A stretch of DNA of 64,000 nucleotides from Naasia sp. (lineage in GTDB: Bacteria; Actinomycetota; Actinomycetes; Actinomycetales; Microbacteriaceae). The stretch is taken from assembly GCF_025465545.1 (NCBI RefSeq), contig NZ_JAODMK010000017.1, positions 57,120-121,119 on the forward strand. The letters run 5' to 3'. The notes under the pieces are model-generated. The model was not told where the DNA came from. It did not search any database and was given only the letters and a program-made list of their open reading frames with translations. Positions 26,806-35,474 of the stretch are shown here, piece by piece (within the stretch, counting starts at the first letter, position 1; each line of letters begins with the position of its first letter). The position numbers and the translations under genes were made by a program.

Positions 26806-28964
26806 GTCGCGCATCGATCGAAATCGACATCGGCGGAACCTTCACCGACTGCTACGTCAACTCGGGCACCGGAAAGACGACCTGGTGCAAGGTCCGGACG
26901 ACCGCCCATGATCTCGGCCTCGGTATGTCCCGGGCGATCGACGACGCGGCTGAGCGGCTCGGGATGACCGGCGATGAACTGCTGGGCGACACCGGAATCG
27001 TCCGATACTCGACGACAGTCGCCCTGAACAAGCTCATCCAGCGCAGCGGACCCAAACTGGCGTACATCACCACCTCGGGCTTCGAGGACACGCTCATCAT
27101 CGGTCGGGCCAGCCAGTGGTCGGACGGACTTCCGTTCAGTGAGCAGCGCGAGATCGCCCGCGTCCAGAAGCCGGAGCCGCTGATCCCGAAGACGCTTTCG
27201 GTGGGAGTCAAGGAGCGCATCAGCTCCACCGGCGAGGTGCTCCGGCCGCTCGACGAGGAGGCGTTCCTCAAGCAGCTGGACTACCTCGTGGACCAGGGAG
27301 TGCGCGGGTTCGTAGTCACCCTCCTCTTCTCCTACCTCAACCCGTCCCACGAGCTGCGGATCCGGGAGCTCATCGAGAGGGAGTACGACGAGTCGTACCT
27401 CGGCAGGATGCCGGTCTTCCTCTCTCACGAGGTGTCCCCCCGGAAGCTCGAGTACACCCGCTCGACGATGACCCTGCTCAACGCCTATCTGCACCAGTCC
27501 ATGTACGAGGAGCTGGTGGGGATCGGGCAGCAGCTGCGTAGCCGGGGATACCGGGCGCCACTCATGATGGTCCACAACACCGGCGGTATGGCCAGCGTGT
27601 TCCGCTCGTCCGCCGTCCAGACGTTCAGCGGCGGGCCCGTCGCAGGCCTGATGGGCGCGGCCGCGATCGGCGAGGCGTACGGTCGCACGAACGTGGTGAC
27701 CACCGACATGGGAGGCACTTCCTTCGATATCGGGATGGTCGTCCAGGGCAGCACCCGCTTCTATCAGTTCGCCCCGACCATCGACCGATGGGTCGTCGAC
27801 GCGACCATCCTCGACACGAAGTCCATCGGTGCGGGCGGCGGCTCGATCGCGAAGGTCTCGGAAGAGCTGGGCAATCGGCTCGATGTCGGGCCGGAGAGCG
27901 CGGGTGCGGTCCCCGGGCCTGTCTCATACGACCAGGGCGGCAAGGAACCCACGGTGACCGACGCCAACCTGGTGCTCGGCTATCTCGACGGGGAGAACTT
28001 CCACGGCGGTCGCCTCACCCTGAACAAGAGACGTGCAGAACGCGCGATCGAACAGAAGATCGCGAAGCCACTCGGGTTGAGCGTGCCGCACGCGGCGCTG
28101 CTCATCAAACGGATCATCGATTCGAAGATGGGTGCCGAGATCCACAAGGAGACGGTGCTCAAGGGATACGACCCCCGGGACTTCACCGTCTTCGCGATGG
28201 GCGGCGCCGGTCCCATGCACTGTTGCGGCTATACCGCCGCGGCCAACATGACCGAGGCGGTCGTCTTCCCCTTCTCTGCGACCTTCTGTGCGTTCGGGTC
28301 CTCGGCGATGGACGTGCTGCACGTCTACGAGCGATCGCAGAGGATCACCCTGTTGAAGCCGGGCGAGACGGATGAATGGCAGCAGGATGGGACCATCTTC
28401 AACGCCGTCGTGGCGGAGCTGATCGAGCAGGCGAAGCGCGACTTCGCCGGGGAGGGCTTCCAGACGGACGGACTCGTCTTCGAGCTCGAGCTGGAGATCC
28501 GGTTCGGCGGTCAGCTGAACGTGAAGCGGGTGGCATCGCCCGTCCTCGAGTTCGGTGGCGAGGACGATGCCCGCTCGATCGGCGCCGCATTCGAGAAGGA
28601 GTTCAGCGAGGCATACAGTGCTCTCGGACTCAACCCCGAAGCGGGCATCGAGGTCGAGGGCTTCATCCTCAAGGCACGACTCCCGCAGGCCAATCCGGAG
28701 CTGCCCGTCTATCCGGTGGGCGGCGACCGGGAAGGATCGAAGCACGCCCGGACAGGGACGAGGGACGCCTACTGGGCCCCTGAGAAGGGCTTCGAGCCGA
28801 CGCCGGTCTTCCAGATGAACCTGCTCCGCAACGGCGACCGGATCGAGGGCCCCGCCCTCGTCGAGGATGAGAGCACGACGCTGGTACTCGAGCCGGGGTG
28901 GACCCTTGAGGTCGACCGGCACCACGCACTAGTCCTGACCAAGGAGGATTCCGATGTCCGTTGA
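26802..28964 (+). CDS. HyuA-type ATP-dependent subunit 2
   Basis: 720 residues, about 79 kDa; a second HyuA homologue. Phosphate loops IEIDIGGTFTDCYVNSG and VTTDMGGTSFDIGMVVQG, plus DTKSIGAGGGSIAKVSE. It is not a simple duplicate of subunit 1: it carries a longer C-terminal region (about 540-720) with EKGFEPTPVFQMNLLRNGDR and a VEDESTTLVLEPGW end like acetone carboxylase subunits. ATG at 26802 overlaps the small subunit's stop. Confidence 0.85.
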   Translation: MSRASIEIDIGGTFTDCYVNSGTGKTTWCKVRTTAHDLGLGMSRAIDDAAERLGMTGDELLGDTGIVRYSTTVALNKLIQRSGPKLAYITTSGFEDTLIIGRASQWSDGLPFSEQREIARVQKPEPLIPKTLSVGVKERISSTGEVLRPLDEEAFLKQLDYLVDQGVRGFVVTLLFSYLNPSHELRIRELIEREYDESYLGRMPVFLSHEVSPRKLEYTRSTMTLLNAYLHQSMYEELVGIGQQLRSRGYRAPLMMVHNTGGMASVFRSSAVQTFSGGPVAGLMGAAAIGEAYGRTNVVTTDMGGTSFDIGMVVQGSTRFYQFAPTIDRWVVDATILDTKSIGAGGGSIAKVSEELGNRLDVGPESAGAVPGPVSYDQGGKEPTVTDANLVLGYLDGENFHGGRLTLNKRRAERAIEQKIAKPLGLSVPHAALLIKRIIDSKMGAEIHKETVLKGYDPRDFTVFAMGGAGPMHCCGYTAAANMTEAVVFPFSATFCAFGSSAMDVLHVYERSQRITLLKPGETDEWQQDGTIFNAVVAELIEQAKRDFAGEGFQTDGLVFELELEIRFGGQLNVKRVASPVLEFGGEDDARSIGAAFEKEFSEAYSALGLNPEAGIEVEGFILKARLPQANPELPVYPVGGDREGSKHARTGTRDAYWAPEKGFEPTPVFQMNLLRNGDRIEGPALVEDESTTLVLEPGWTLEVDRHHALVLTKEDSDVR

Positions 28965-31020
28965 CAGTGTCCTGATCGAGACCGGTCTCAAGCCGGAGGT
29001 GCCGAGCGAAGAGGAACTCGCGGCAGCGACGACCCTCAAGGTGGGCGACTACGAGATCTTCTCGGAGAACCTCATGCTCATGGCGCAGGAGGGCAAAGAG
29101 GTGATGACCAAGATGGGCATCTCGTCGATGCTCCATTCAGGCGACACCCTGGTAGCCATCTACACTGCGGCCGGCGACCTCGTGACCGCCGTGTGCGGAA
29201 CCCTGCTGCACAGCGTCACAGGGCAGATCCCGATCAAGTTCATCCTTAAGCACTTCGCCGATGATCCGAGCGTCGGGGTCGCAGAGGGCGACGTCTTCTA
29301 CACCAACGAGGCCCTCTACGGCGGGATCCACAACCCTGACCAGTTCGCTCTGATGCCGGTCTTCGCGGGCGAGAAGCTGATCTGCTGGGTGGTGAGCGGC
29401 GCGCACCAGTCGGAGACCGGGGGGTCAGAGCCGGGTGGCGAGATCCCTGCCGCGAAGACCCGGCACGACGAGGGCATGAAGCTGACCCCTATCAAGATCG
29501 GCGACAACTACCGGCTGCGCACCGACCTTCTGAAGATGATGGAGAACTTCATCTCTCGCGCTCCGCGCATGCAGGTCACGGACGTCAAGGCGCGCGTCGC
29601 GGCCTGCGACAGGGTGCGGATCCGGATCCAGGAGATGGTGCGTCGTCGCGGTGTCCCGACAGTCCAGGGACTCTTCCGACGGATGATCCAGGAGACCTCT
29701 GCCGGAGTGCGCAACCGCATCTCCAGCTGGAACGACGGAACCTATCGTCACACTGTCTTCATGGACACCACGGGCCACGAGGACTCGCTCCTGCGGGCCA
29801 ACATCGCCCTCACGGTGAAGGGCGACAAGGTCACGATCAGCTTCGACGGCAGCTCCCCGGAGCACGAGGGAAGTTACAACGCGTTCACTTCGGTCATCCG
29901 TGCGCACTGCGCCGTCAACCTGTTCGAGTTCCCGTTCCACGACTTCCCCCTCTCGTCTGGGATGATGGAGCACATCGACATCACGGTTCCGAAGGGATCT
30001 TTCCTCGACGCGTCGCCCGAGGCGGCCATCTCCTGCTCTCCACTCGTCGGCGGACTTGTTTTCCCACTGCTCGGATCGGTGCTTTCCAAGGTGATGTACT
30101 CGTCGGACCAGCGCGACCAGGTCTGCGGCTACACGTCCTCGAGCGCTTCGGCGGTCATGGTATCCGCGACCAACCAGCACGGGGTCAGGGTGACGGACTT
30201 CATGGGCTATCCACTCAACGCGTACGGCCTGGGTGCCCGCCACGACATGGACGGCGTGGATGTATTCGGCTTCCCACACGGCCCATGGGGGAAGGCGCCC
30301 GACGTCGAGGACATCGAGTCGGAGTTCCCGTTGCTGCACCTCTACCAGCACCAGATGCGGAACAGCTGCGGATACGGCAAGTTCCGCGGCGGCGGTGGAG
30401 CGACAATCGCCTACATCGTGAGAGGCACCAAGTACGCGGCCTTCACCTCCAGTCAGAAGGAGTCGCGGTTCCCCGCTCATAACGGGCTTTTCGGTGGGTA
30501 TTCCATGACTACGCTCCCCGGCTTGCAGGTGCGCAATACCGACGTGCTGGAGCGGATGGCGAACGGCCAGGCGGACCTGCCCACGGACGACTACGAACTC
30601 GCCGTGGCGGAGAAGAACGGCACGCTCGGCGGAGAGGTGATCCTCGAACATCAGACCCGAGGGGTACGACTGCTGAAGGAGGGCGAGATCCTCGCAGCCA
30701 GCACCCAGGGCAGTGGTGGGTATGGCGACGTCTTGGAGCGCGAGCCCGCGAAGGTCGCGGAGGATCTTCGAAACGATGTCATCAGTGCGGAGGTCGCGCT
30801 CAGCGTCTACGCCGTGGTCGTCGACCCCGACCGCTACATCGTCGACGTGGAGGCGACCGAGAGGGCGAGGGCAGATGTTCGCGCACGCAGACTCAGCGTC
30901 GGCAAGCCCTTCGCTGAGTGGATCGCCGAGTGGTCTCTGCAGCGGCCTGCGGAGAGCGCACTCGGCTGGTTCGGCGAGTGGCCGTCGGGTAAGCCGAACC
31001 GCGACGTGATCCGGATCTGA
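28954..31020 (+). CDS. HyuB-type catalytic subunit
   Basis: 688 residues, about 75 kDa. HyuB/hydantoinase B family: SENLMLMAQEGKEVMTKMG, NEALYGGIHNPDQFALMPVF and SGAHQSETGGSEPGG carry the conserved metal-site histidines and acids; SFDGSSPEHEGSYNAF follows. HyuB works on the phosphorylated substrate made by HyuA. Starts 11 bases before subunit 2 ends, with GGAGG upstream. Together the four genes predict an (alpha, alpha', beta, gamma)2 ATP-dependent carboxylase or hydrolase of a cyclic amide or ketone. Confidence 0.85.
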   Translation: MSVDSVLIETGLKPEVPSEEELAAATTLKVGDYEIFSENLMLMAQEGKEVMTKMGISSMLHSGDTLVAIYTAAGDLVTAVCGTLLHSVTGQIPIKFILKHFADDPSVGVAEGDVFYTNEALYGGIHNPDQFALMPVFAGEKLICWVVSGAHQSETGGSEPGGEIPAAKTRHDEGMKLTPIKIGDNYRLRTDLLKMMENFISRAPRMQVTDVKARVAACDRVRIRIQEMVRRRGVPTVQGLFRRMIQETSAGVRNRISSWNDGTYRHTVFMDTTGHEDSLLRANIALTVKGDKVTISFDGSSPEHEGSYNAFTSVIRAHCAVNLFEFPFHDFPLSSGMMEHIDITVPKGSFLDASPEAAISCSPLVGGLVFPLLGSVLSKVMYSSDQRDQVCGYTSSSASAVMVSATNQHGVRVTDFMGYPLNAYGLGARHDMDGVDVFGFPHGPWGKAPDVEDIESEFPLLHLYQHQMRNSCGYGKFRGGGGATIAYIVRGTKYAAFTSSQKESRFPAHNGLFGGYSMTTLPGLQVRNTDVLERMANGQADLPTDDYELAVAEKNGTLGGEVILEHQTRGVRLLKEGEILAASTQGSGGYGDVLEREPAKVAEDLRNDVISAEVALSVYAVVVDPDRYIVDVEATERARADVRARRLSVGKPFAEWIAEWSLQRPAESALGWFGEWPSGKPNRDVIRI

Positions 31021-31022
31021 CG

Positions 31023-31736
31023 ATGCCGGGGGTTCTCAGTAGCGCTCTGGCGGGCGGAAGTCGCGCGTATGTCCCGTATGTCTGGGAGTCGCTCCCCTCT
31101 GTAGTGAATCTGCGCGCCGACGAGAAGTGGTGGCTCAATACCGTCACCTCCCGCCGCCTGCTGCTTGATCTCGTCAGCTCGACCGGCGCCCAAGGGGTTG
31201 CCGTAGACGTGGTCCATCCCGCCGACTGGGCCGCCCTGACCGATGGCGGTGACACCGAGCAGTTCGCCGATGATGTGCTGGAGGACTCTTCGGTCGCCGC
31301 GGCACTCGATGCCCTGAAGAGGCTCGTCCCCACGATGCCGGGCCCGGTGCTCGGAGTCCTCCCCGACATCCGCCCACTCGAGACGGCGATGGACTCCGAT
31401 CTGCTGAGCGACGCGCTGTGCGACCTCTCCCGGGGAGCGATGGCAGCCGGTCTCGCCGGGATCGTCGTCCTCGGGCAGCAGGCGGACAGTTCCGTCGTAG
31501 CGCGGGTCGTGCGCATCGCCGATAACTTCGGCTGCCCGGTGCTCAGCCTGGGGCCGGCGATCGGGGCGGTCGACGAGGTGGGCAATGCCGCGAGCTGGGC
31601 GTTGACCCGGGCCGATGCCGACGGTGTTGCCGCAGTCGACGGAGCTGCGGTTGCCGGCGTGGTGCTGACCCCCGGGGATGTCAGTGCGGTGTGGAGCCGC
31701 GCAGAGATCGCGGCTTTCGGCTCGATTCAAGCCTGA
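31023..31736 (+). CDS. Unrecognised 237-residue protein in the hydantoinase-like operon
   Basis: No family is confidently recognised. The sequence alternates strands and helices with TGAQGVAVDVVHPADWAAL, GPVLGVLPDIRPLE, AGLAGIVVLGQQ and a C-terminal GVVLTPGDVSAVWSR, reminiscent of TIM-barrel proteins of the uroporphyrinogen-decarboxylase superfamily but without their catalytic motifs. It begins 2 bases after HyuB ends, in the same position where acetophenone carboxylase operons carry a fifth (epsilon) subunit needed for activity; that equivalence is positional only. Cytosolic, no signal peptide. Confidence 0.6.
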   Translation: MPGVLSSALAGGSRAYVPYVWESLPSVVNLRADEKWWLNTVTSRRLLLDLVSSTGAQGVAVDVVHPADWAALTDGGDTEQFADDVLEDSSVAAALDALKRLVPTMPGPVLGVLPDIRPLETAMDSDLLSDALCDLSRGAMAAGLAGIVVLGQQADSSVVARVVRIADNFGCPVLSLGPAIGAVDEVGNAASWALTRADADGVAAVDGAAVAGVVLTPGDVSAVWSRAEIAAFGSIQA

Positions 31737-31776
31737 GACTCGACGGGTGGGCGCATCAACCACCGAAGGGCCTCTG

Positions 31777-32307
31777 ATGGCGACTCCGCGAACGATCAGC
31801 CTCGATGAGGTTCCGGCGTCCCGTTGGGTGAACGGTGGGGGATTTACGGCCGAATTGGCCCGGGAGCCCCGCTCCGGACCATTCCGGTGGCGCCTGTCGA
31901 TAGCCACAATTTCGGGAGCCGCGACCTTCTCCCACATCCCGGGCGTCGCGCGTGCCCTCATGGCGATCACTGACGGCCCGCTGACCCTGATCGTCGATGG
32001 CGCACATGTGCGGCTCGCCAAGTACGACACTGTGCAGTTCACGGGTGATCAGGAGGTCGCCTCCTCCGATCCCGGCACCGCGCAACGGGACCTGAACCTG
32101 ATGGTGCGCGGTGGGACACCGGTACTCGAGGCGGTGTCAGTGAGCGGCAGGATCGTCACGCCGCCCGGTCTCCTTGCGGCTGTCGCTCTAGAGGGGGAGC
32201 TCAGGAGTCTCGCCCGCCCACTGTCAGCCGGTGACGCGGTGCTGACCGCCGGCGTCCCGACCGCGATCCGCGGCGAGGGGCTGATCGCGTTCGCACGCGT
32301 CCTGTGA
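31777..32307 (+). CDS. hutD: HutD/Ves-family cupin protein
   Basis: 176 residues from ATG 31777. HutD signature: VPASRWVNGGGFTAELARE, then FRWRLSIATISGAATFSHIP and GVARALMAITDGPLTL, a bicupin-like fold. HutD is thought to hold formylamidino/urocanate-type ligands and to limit histidine-pathway flux. Its place at the end of this operon, rather than in the hut operon, is independent support that the operon handles a urocanate-like compound. Confidence 0.85.
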   Translation: MATPRTISLDEVPASRWVNGGGFTAELAREPRSGPFRWRLSIATISGAATFSHIPGVARALMAITDGPLTLIVDGAHVRLAKYDTVQFTGDQEVASSDPGTAQRDLNLMVRGGTPVLEAVSVSGRIVTPPGLLAAVALEGELRSLARPLSAGDAVLTAGVPTAIRGEGLIAFARVL

Positions 32308-32445
32308 AGCATGCTGCTGCGGGCACCTCAGGCGTTCACCGTATTGCGGGTGACTGCGAAGGAGTTGCGGCGGCGCGGAAGGCCGCACAGCGGCCCGGTA
32401 TGTCCTGAAACGGGAAGCCGGCGAGACCCTGTCGCTGGCAGGGAT

Positions 32446-32470
32446 GTTGCCGGGCCGCTCGAGCGGCAAC
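32446..32470. terminator. Possible hairpin between convergent hutD and IclR genes
   Basis: GTTGCCG and CGGCAAC pair around GGCCGCTCGAG; the loop itself contains the palindrome CCGCTCGAGCGG. No T-run. The 210-base convergent gap holds no gene I can support. Confidence 0.35.
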
Positions 32471-32517
32471 GATCCGCTCAAGGGGCCCGAGGTGTGCTGC
32501 AGCCGGCGGCGCCGAGC

Positions 32518-33351
32518 TCACTGACCGAGCGCCGCCTCGAACTCCGCGGCACCCGCGCGGACCACAGCGCCGATCTTCTGACGATCCGCCTCGCTCAGCC
32601 GGAAGGCCGGTGCGACGACCGTCAGCGCGCCGACGAGCGCGCCGTAGGAGCGGACCCCGGCCGCCGCGGCCCATACGCCCGCATCGACCTCCGCGGTGGA
32701 CTGTGCATAGCCGGTGGCGCGGATGGAGTCGAGGTCCGCGTCCCACTTGGACCTGTCCGCCTTCGACATGGGCGGGCGGAGCCAATCGAAGTACTGTTCG
32801 CGCTTCGCGTCGCTGTACTCCGCGAGCAGCACCTTCGGTGCGGCACCCAGATGAAGCGGCATGAGGTGGCCCGGCTGGAAGGAGATGGAGATCTGATGAT
32901 CGCTCTCGGCGATCGCGAGGCAGACCGCGGCATCGTTGACCCGGCGGATGTACAGGGCTGTCTCACCGGTCTCCTCGCGCATCCGGTCGAGGATCGGCTG
33001 TGCCGTGGTCCGGTAGTCGAGGGAGACCTCGGCCGAGCGTGCGAGTCGGAGGACCCGCGGGGTGAGCACGAAGGTGCCTTTTCCCCGCTCCTCGATGAGA
33101 TTCATCTCCCGCAGCAGGGAGAGGTAGCGGTACGCGCTCGGCACCGAGATGCCGTGAGCCTCGAGGACGTTGTCGATGGTGAGCTCGGGACGGCTCTCGG
33201 TGAACTGGAGCAGGATCTGCAGCGCTCGCCGGGCACTGTCGACCCCCTTGGTGCGCTGCACGAGTTCGGGCACCGCATCGGGCGCCTCGTCTGCATCTCT
33301 GTCGTTCATGAGGTTCGATTCAAAGCCTAGACCAGCATCTCGGCGGAGCAT
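32518..33351 (-). CDS. IclR-family regulator of the B6 degradation locus
   Basis: 277 residues (263 if the ATG at 33309 is used; no clear ribosome site decides, but 33351 begins 3 bases after the upstream stop). N-terminal HTH ELTIDNVLEAHGISVPSAY with RYLSLLREMNLIEE, then an IclR effector domain with CLAIAESDHQISISFQPG and HLGAAPKVLLAEYSDA. Last gene of the importer-aminotransferase operon, so likely autoregulated and responding to a vitamin B6 metabolite. Different from the hut IclR in length and effector region. Confidence 0.85.
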   Translation of the reverse strand: MLRRDAGLGFESNLMNDRDADEAPDAVPELVQRTKGVDSARRALQILLQFTESRPELTIDNVLEAHGISVPSAYRYLSLLREMNLIEERGKGTFVLTPRVLRLARSAEVSLDYRTTAQPILDRMREETGETALYIRRVNDAAVCLAIAESDHQISISFQPGHLMPLHLGAAPKVLLAEYSDAKREQYFDWLRPPMSKADRSKWDADLDSIRATGYAQSTAEVDAGVWAAAAGVRSYGALVGALTVVAPAFRLSEADRQKIGAVVRAGAAEFEAALGQ

Positions 33352-33354
33352 GGG

Positions 33355-34518
33355 TCACGCCCGCTGGACGCTGAGCACCTCGAGCGCCGCCTCAAGGCCG
33401 GCACCGACATCGAGCTTCATGCCCAGGTCGAGGAGGGTGCGGCCGAGCGCCGTGAGCCCCACCACCGAGTGGAGCCCACCCGCCGTCGGTCCCATGTGCG
33501 ACAGCCTGATGAGGTTTCCGGCGCCCTGGCCGTGGGAGAACATGACGCCGTACTTGGCCCGCGCCAGATCCCGGACCGTGACGTTGTCGATGTCATCGGG
33601 AAGCCGGATCGAGGTGACGCACGCCGACATGCTGTCCTCGCGCCGCGCCCAGAACTCGAGCCCCATCGCGCGAGCCCCCGCCTTGGTGAGCTCCCGGGCA
33701 TCGACGTGACGCCGGACGACCTGGTCGATGCCTTCGGCGAGTGCCTGGTCGAGGGCCGCCTCCAGACCGTTGATGTCGCTGACCGAAGGCGTGTAGGGGA
33801 ACCGGCCGTCGCCGAGCCACTTCTCCTTGAAGTCGAGAAGCGACAGGTACGAGTCCCGGGGTGCAGCCGGGTTCGAATAGATCTTGTCCCAGGCCCGCTG
33901 ACTGACGGAGATGAGCGAGAGTCCCGGAGCCCCGCCGAGGCACTTCTGCGGGCCGGTCACGCAGAGGTCGAGGCCCCAGTCATCCGTCCGATGCTCCATG
34001 CCGAGCACCCCGGACACGGTGTCCACGTAGGTGAGGATGCCGCGGTCCCGGCACATCGGCCCGATCTTCGCGAGATCGGTGATCGTTCCCGACGGCGTCT
34101 CGGAGGCGACCAGGCAGACCATCTCGACCCCCGGGTGGCCGTCGAGGTAGTCCTCGACCATCTCCGGCGTGACCGCGTCGTCGTAGCCGACCTCCAGCTC
34201 GTGCACGTCGGCGCCGAAGTCACGGAGCCAGTAGCCCGTGCCTTTGCCGAAGATGCCCTGCACGAGGTTGAGGACCCGCATGCCGGGGGTCACGAGGGAC
34301 CGCAGAGCCGCCTCCAGGCCGAGGATGGCCTCGCCCTGGAGGATGATCACGTCGCCCTCCGTCTGGAGGATCTGCGCGGTCTTCTCCTGCACTCGCCGGA
34401 ACGTCGCCAGGAAGTCCGGGTCGTAGTGGTACTGGATGGGCCGAGCCAGGCCGGCGAGGGTCGCGGCGGTGACCGCCACCGGGCCGGCGGACAGCGTGAA
34501 CTCGAGCTTGTTGATGAT
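33355..34518 (-). CDS. ppaT: Pyridoxamine-pyruvate aminotransferase-like class V enzyme
   Basis: About 387 residues, class V PLP aminotransferase. Close to Mesorhizobium-type pyridoxamine-pyruvate transaminase: FTLSAGPVAVTAATLAGLAR, QYHYDPDFL, ILQGEAILGLEAALRSL and VTGPQKCLGGAPGLSLISV with the PLP-site lysine. It converts pyridoxamine plus pyruvate to pyridoxal plus alanine, feeding the pathway. No ATG, GTG or TTG exists between the upstream permease stop and the conserved LSAGP motif; AGAGGA lies just ahead of ATC-ATC-AAC at 34518-34510, so AUC initiation is the best reading. Alanine-glyoxylate transaminase is the alternative, but the locus decides. Confidence 0.85.
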   Translation of the reverse strand: MINKLEFTLSAGPVAVTAATLAGLARPIQYHYDPDFLATFRRVQEKTAQILQTEGDVIILQGEAILGLEAALRSLVTPGMRVLNLVQGIFGKGTGYWLRDFGADVHELEVGYDDAVTPEMVEDYLDGHPGVEMVCLVASETPSGTITDLAKIGPMCRDRGILTYVDTVSGVLGMEHRTDDWGLDLCVTGPQKCLGGAPGLSLISVSQRAWDKIYSNPAAPRDSYLSLLDFKEKWLGDGRFPYTPSVSDINGLEAALDQALAEGIDQVVRRHVDARELTKAGARAMGLEFWARREDSMSACVTSIRLPDDIDNVTVRDLARAKYGVMFSHGQGAGNLIRLSHMGPTAGGLHSVVGLTALGRTLLDLGMKLDVGAGLEAALEVLSVQRA

Positions 34519-34541
34519 CGGTCCTCTCTGTGCAGGGCGCG

Positions 34542-35474
34542 TCAGCGCGCCCCGCGGGTGTACGGGCTGCCGAGCGCCGGCGGGACGATCGAACTTCGCG
34601 CGAAGAGGATCAGCGTCAGCATGACGACGACGAAGGGCAGCATCTGGAAGACGTCGGCCGGGACACTGACCCCGATCAGCTGGAGCGGGTTCTTGATCGC
34701 GACCGCGATGCCGTAGAGCAGCGAGGTGATCACGATCCAGCTCACCTTGCCGCGGGAGAGCATCGTGATGACGATGGCGACGAAGCCGAGCCCGCCGGTC
34801 ATGAACGCGGTGAAGGTGCCGGTCGTGAGAATGGAGAGGAACGCCCCGCCGCAGCCGACGAAGGCGCCGTTGAGCAGCACCGCAGAGCTGCGCGTCTTGA
34901 TCACACTGCCGCCGGCGGTGTCGAGCGAGGAGGGCTTCTGCCCGGCCGCCCGGATGGAGAGACCCCAGTTCGTCCTGGCGAGCAGGAATGCGACGGCGAC
35001 CATGACGAGGAGGAGCACCCAGAAGATCCCCGACTGCCGGAAGATCGACGGTCCGACGACGGGCAGGTCGGACAGGCCCGCGATCGCCCAGGAGTCGCCC
35101 GGCACGCTCAGCGGGTGCTTCGAGTAGTTCTGCAGATAGAGCACGCTCGTGAGGCCTTCGCCCATGACCGTGATGGCGAGCCCGATGACGATCTGGTTGA
35201 GCCCCAGCCAGGTGTTGAGCACGAGCAGCAGAAGATTCGCCACGACCCCGCCGGCGATCCCGCCGAGCATGCCGATCCACGGGCTCCCCGAGGAGACCGC
35301 GGCCACGTATCCGCTGTACGCGCCCACCAGCATGACGCCCTCGATGCCGAGGTTGAGCACCCCGGACTGCTCACCGATGGTCTCGCCGATCGCCGCGAGG
35401 ATGAGGGGCATCGTCTGGACGAGAATCGCCGTGAGAAAGGCGGCGAGGACGCTCGCCGACAGCAGGCCGCTCAT
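34542..35474 (-). CDS. ABC importer permease (importer 2, second subunit)
   Basis: 310 residues, about nine membrane segments, BPD_transp_2 family. Landmarks GEQSGVLNLGIEGVMLVGAY and LNQIVIGLAITVMGEGLTSV. Overlaps the first permease by 4 bases. Its neighbours (aminotransferase, lactonase divergon) suggest uptake of pyridoxine, pyridoxamine or pyridoxal. Confidence 0.9.
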   Translation of the reverse strand: MSGLLSASVLAAFLTAILVQTMPLILAAIGETIGEQSGVLNLGIEGVMLVGAYSGYVAAVSSGSPWIGMLGGIAGGVVANLLLLVLNTWLGLNQIVIGLAITVMGEGLTSVLYLQNYSKHPLSVPGDSWAIAGLSDLPVVGPSIFRQSGIFWVLLLVMVAVAFLLARTNWGLSIRAAGQKPSSLDTAGGSVIKTRSSAVLLNGAFVGCGGAFLSILTTGTFTAFMTGGLGFVAIVITMLSRGKVSWIVITSLLYGIAVAIKNPLQLIGVSVPADVFQMLPFVVVMLTLILFARSSIVPPALGSPYTRGAR

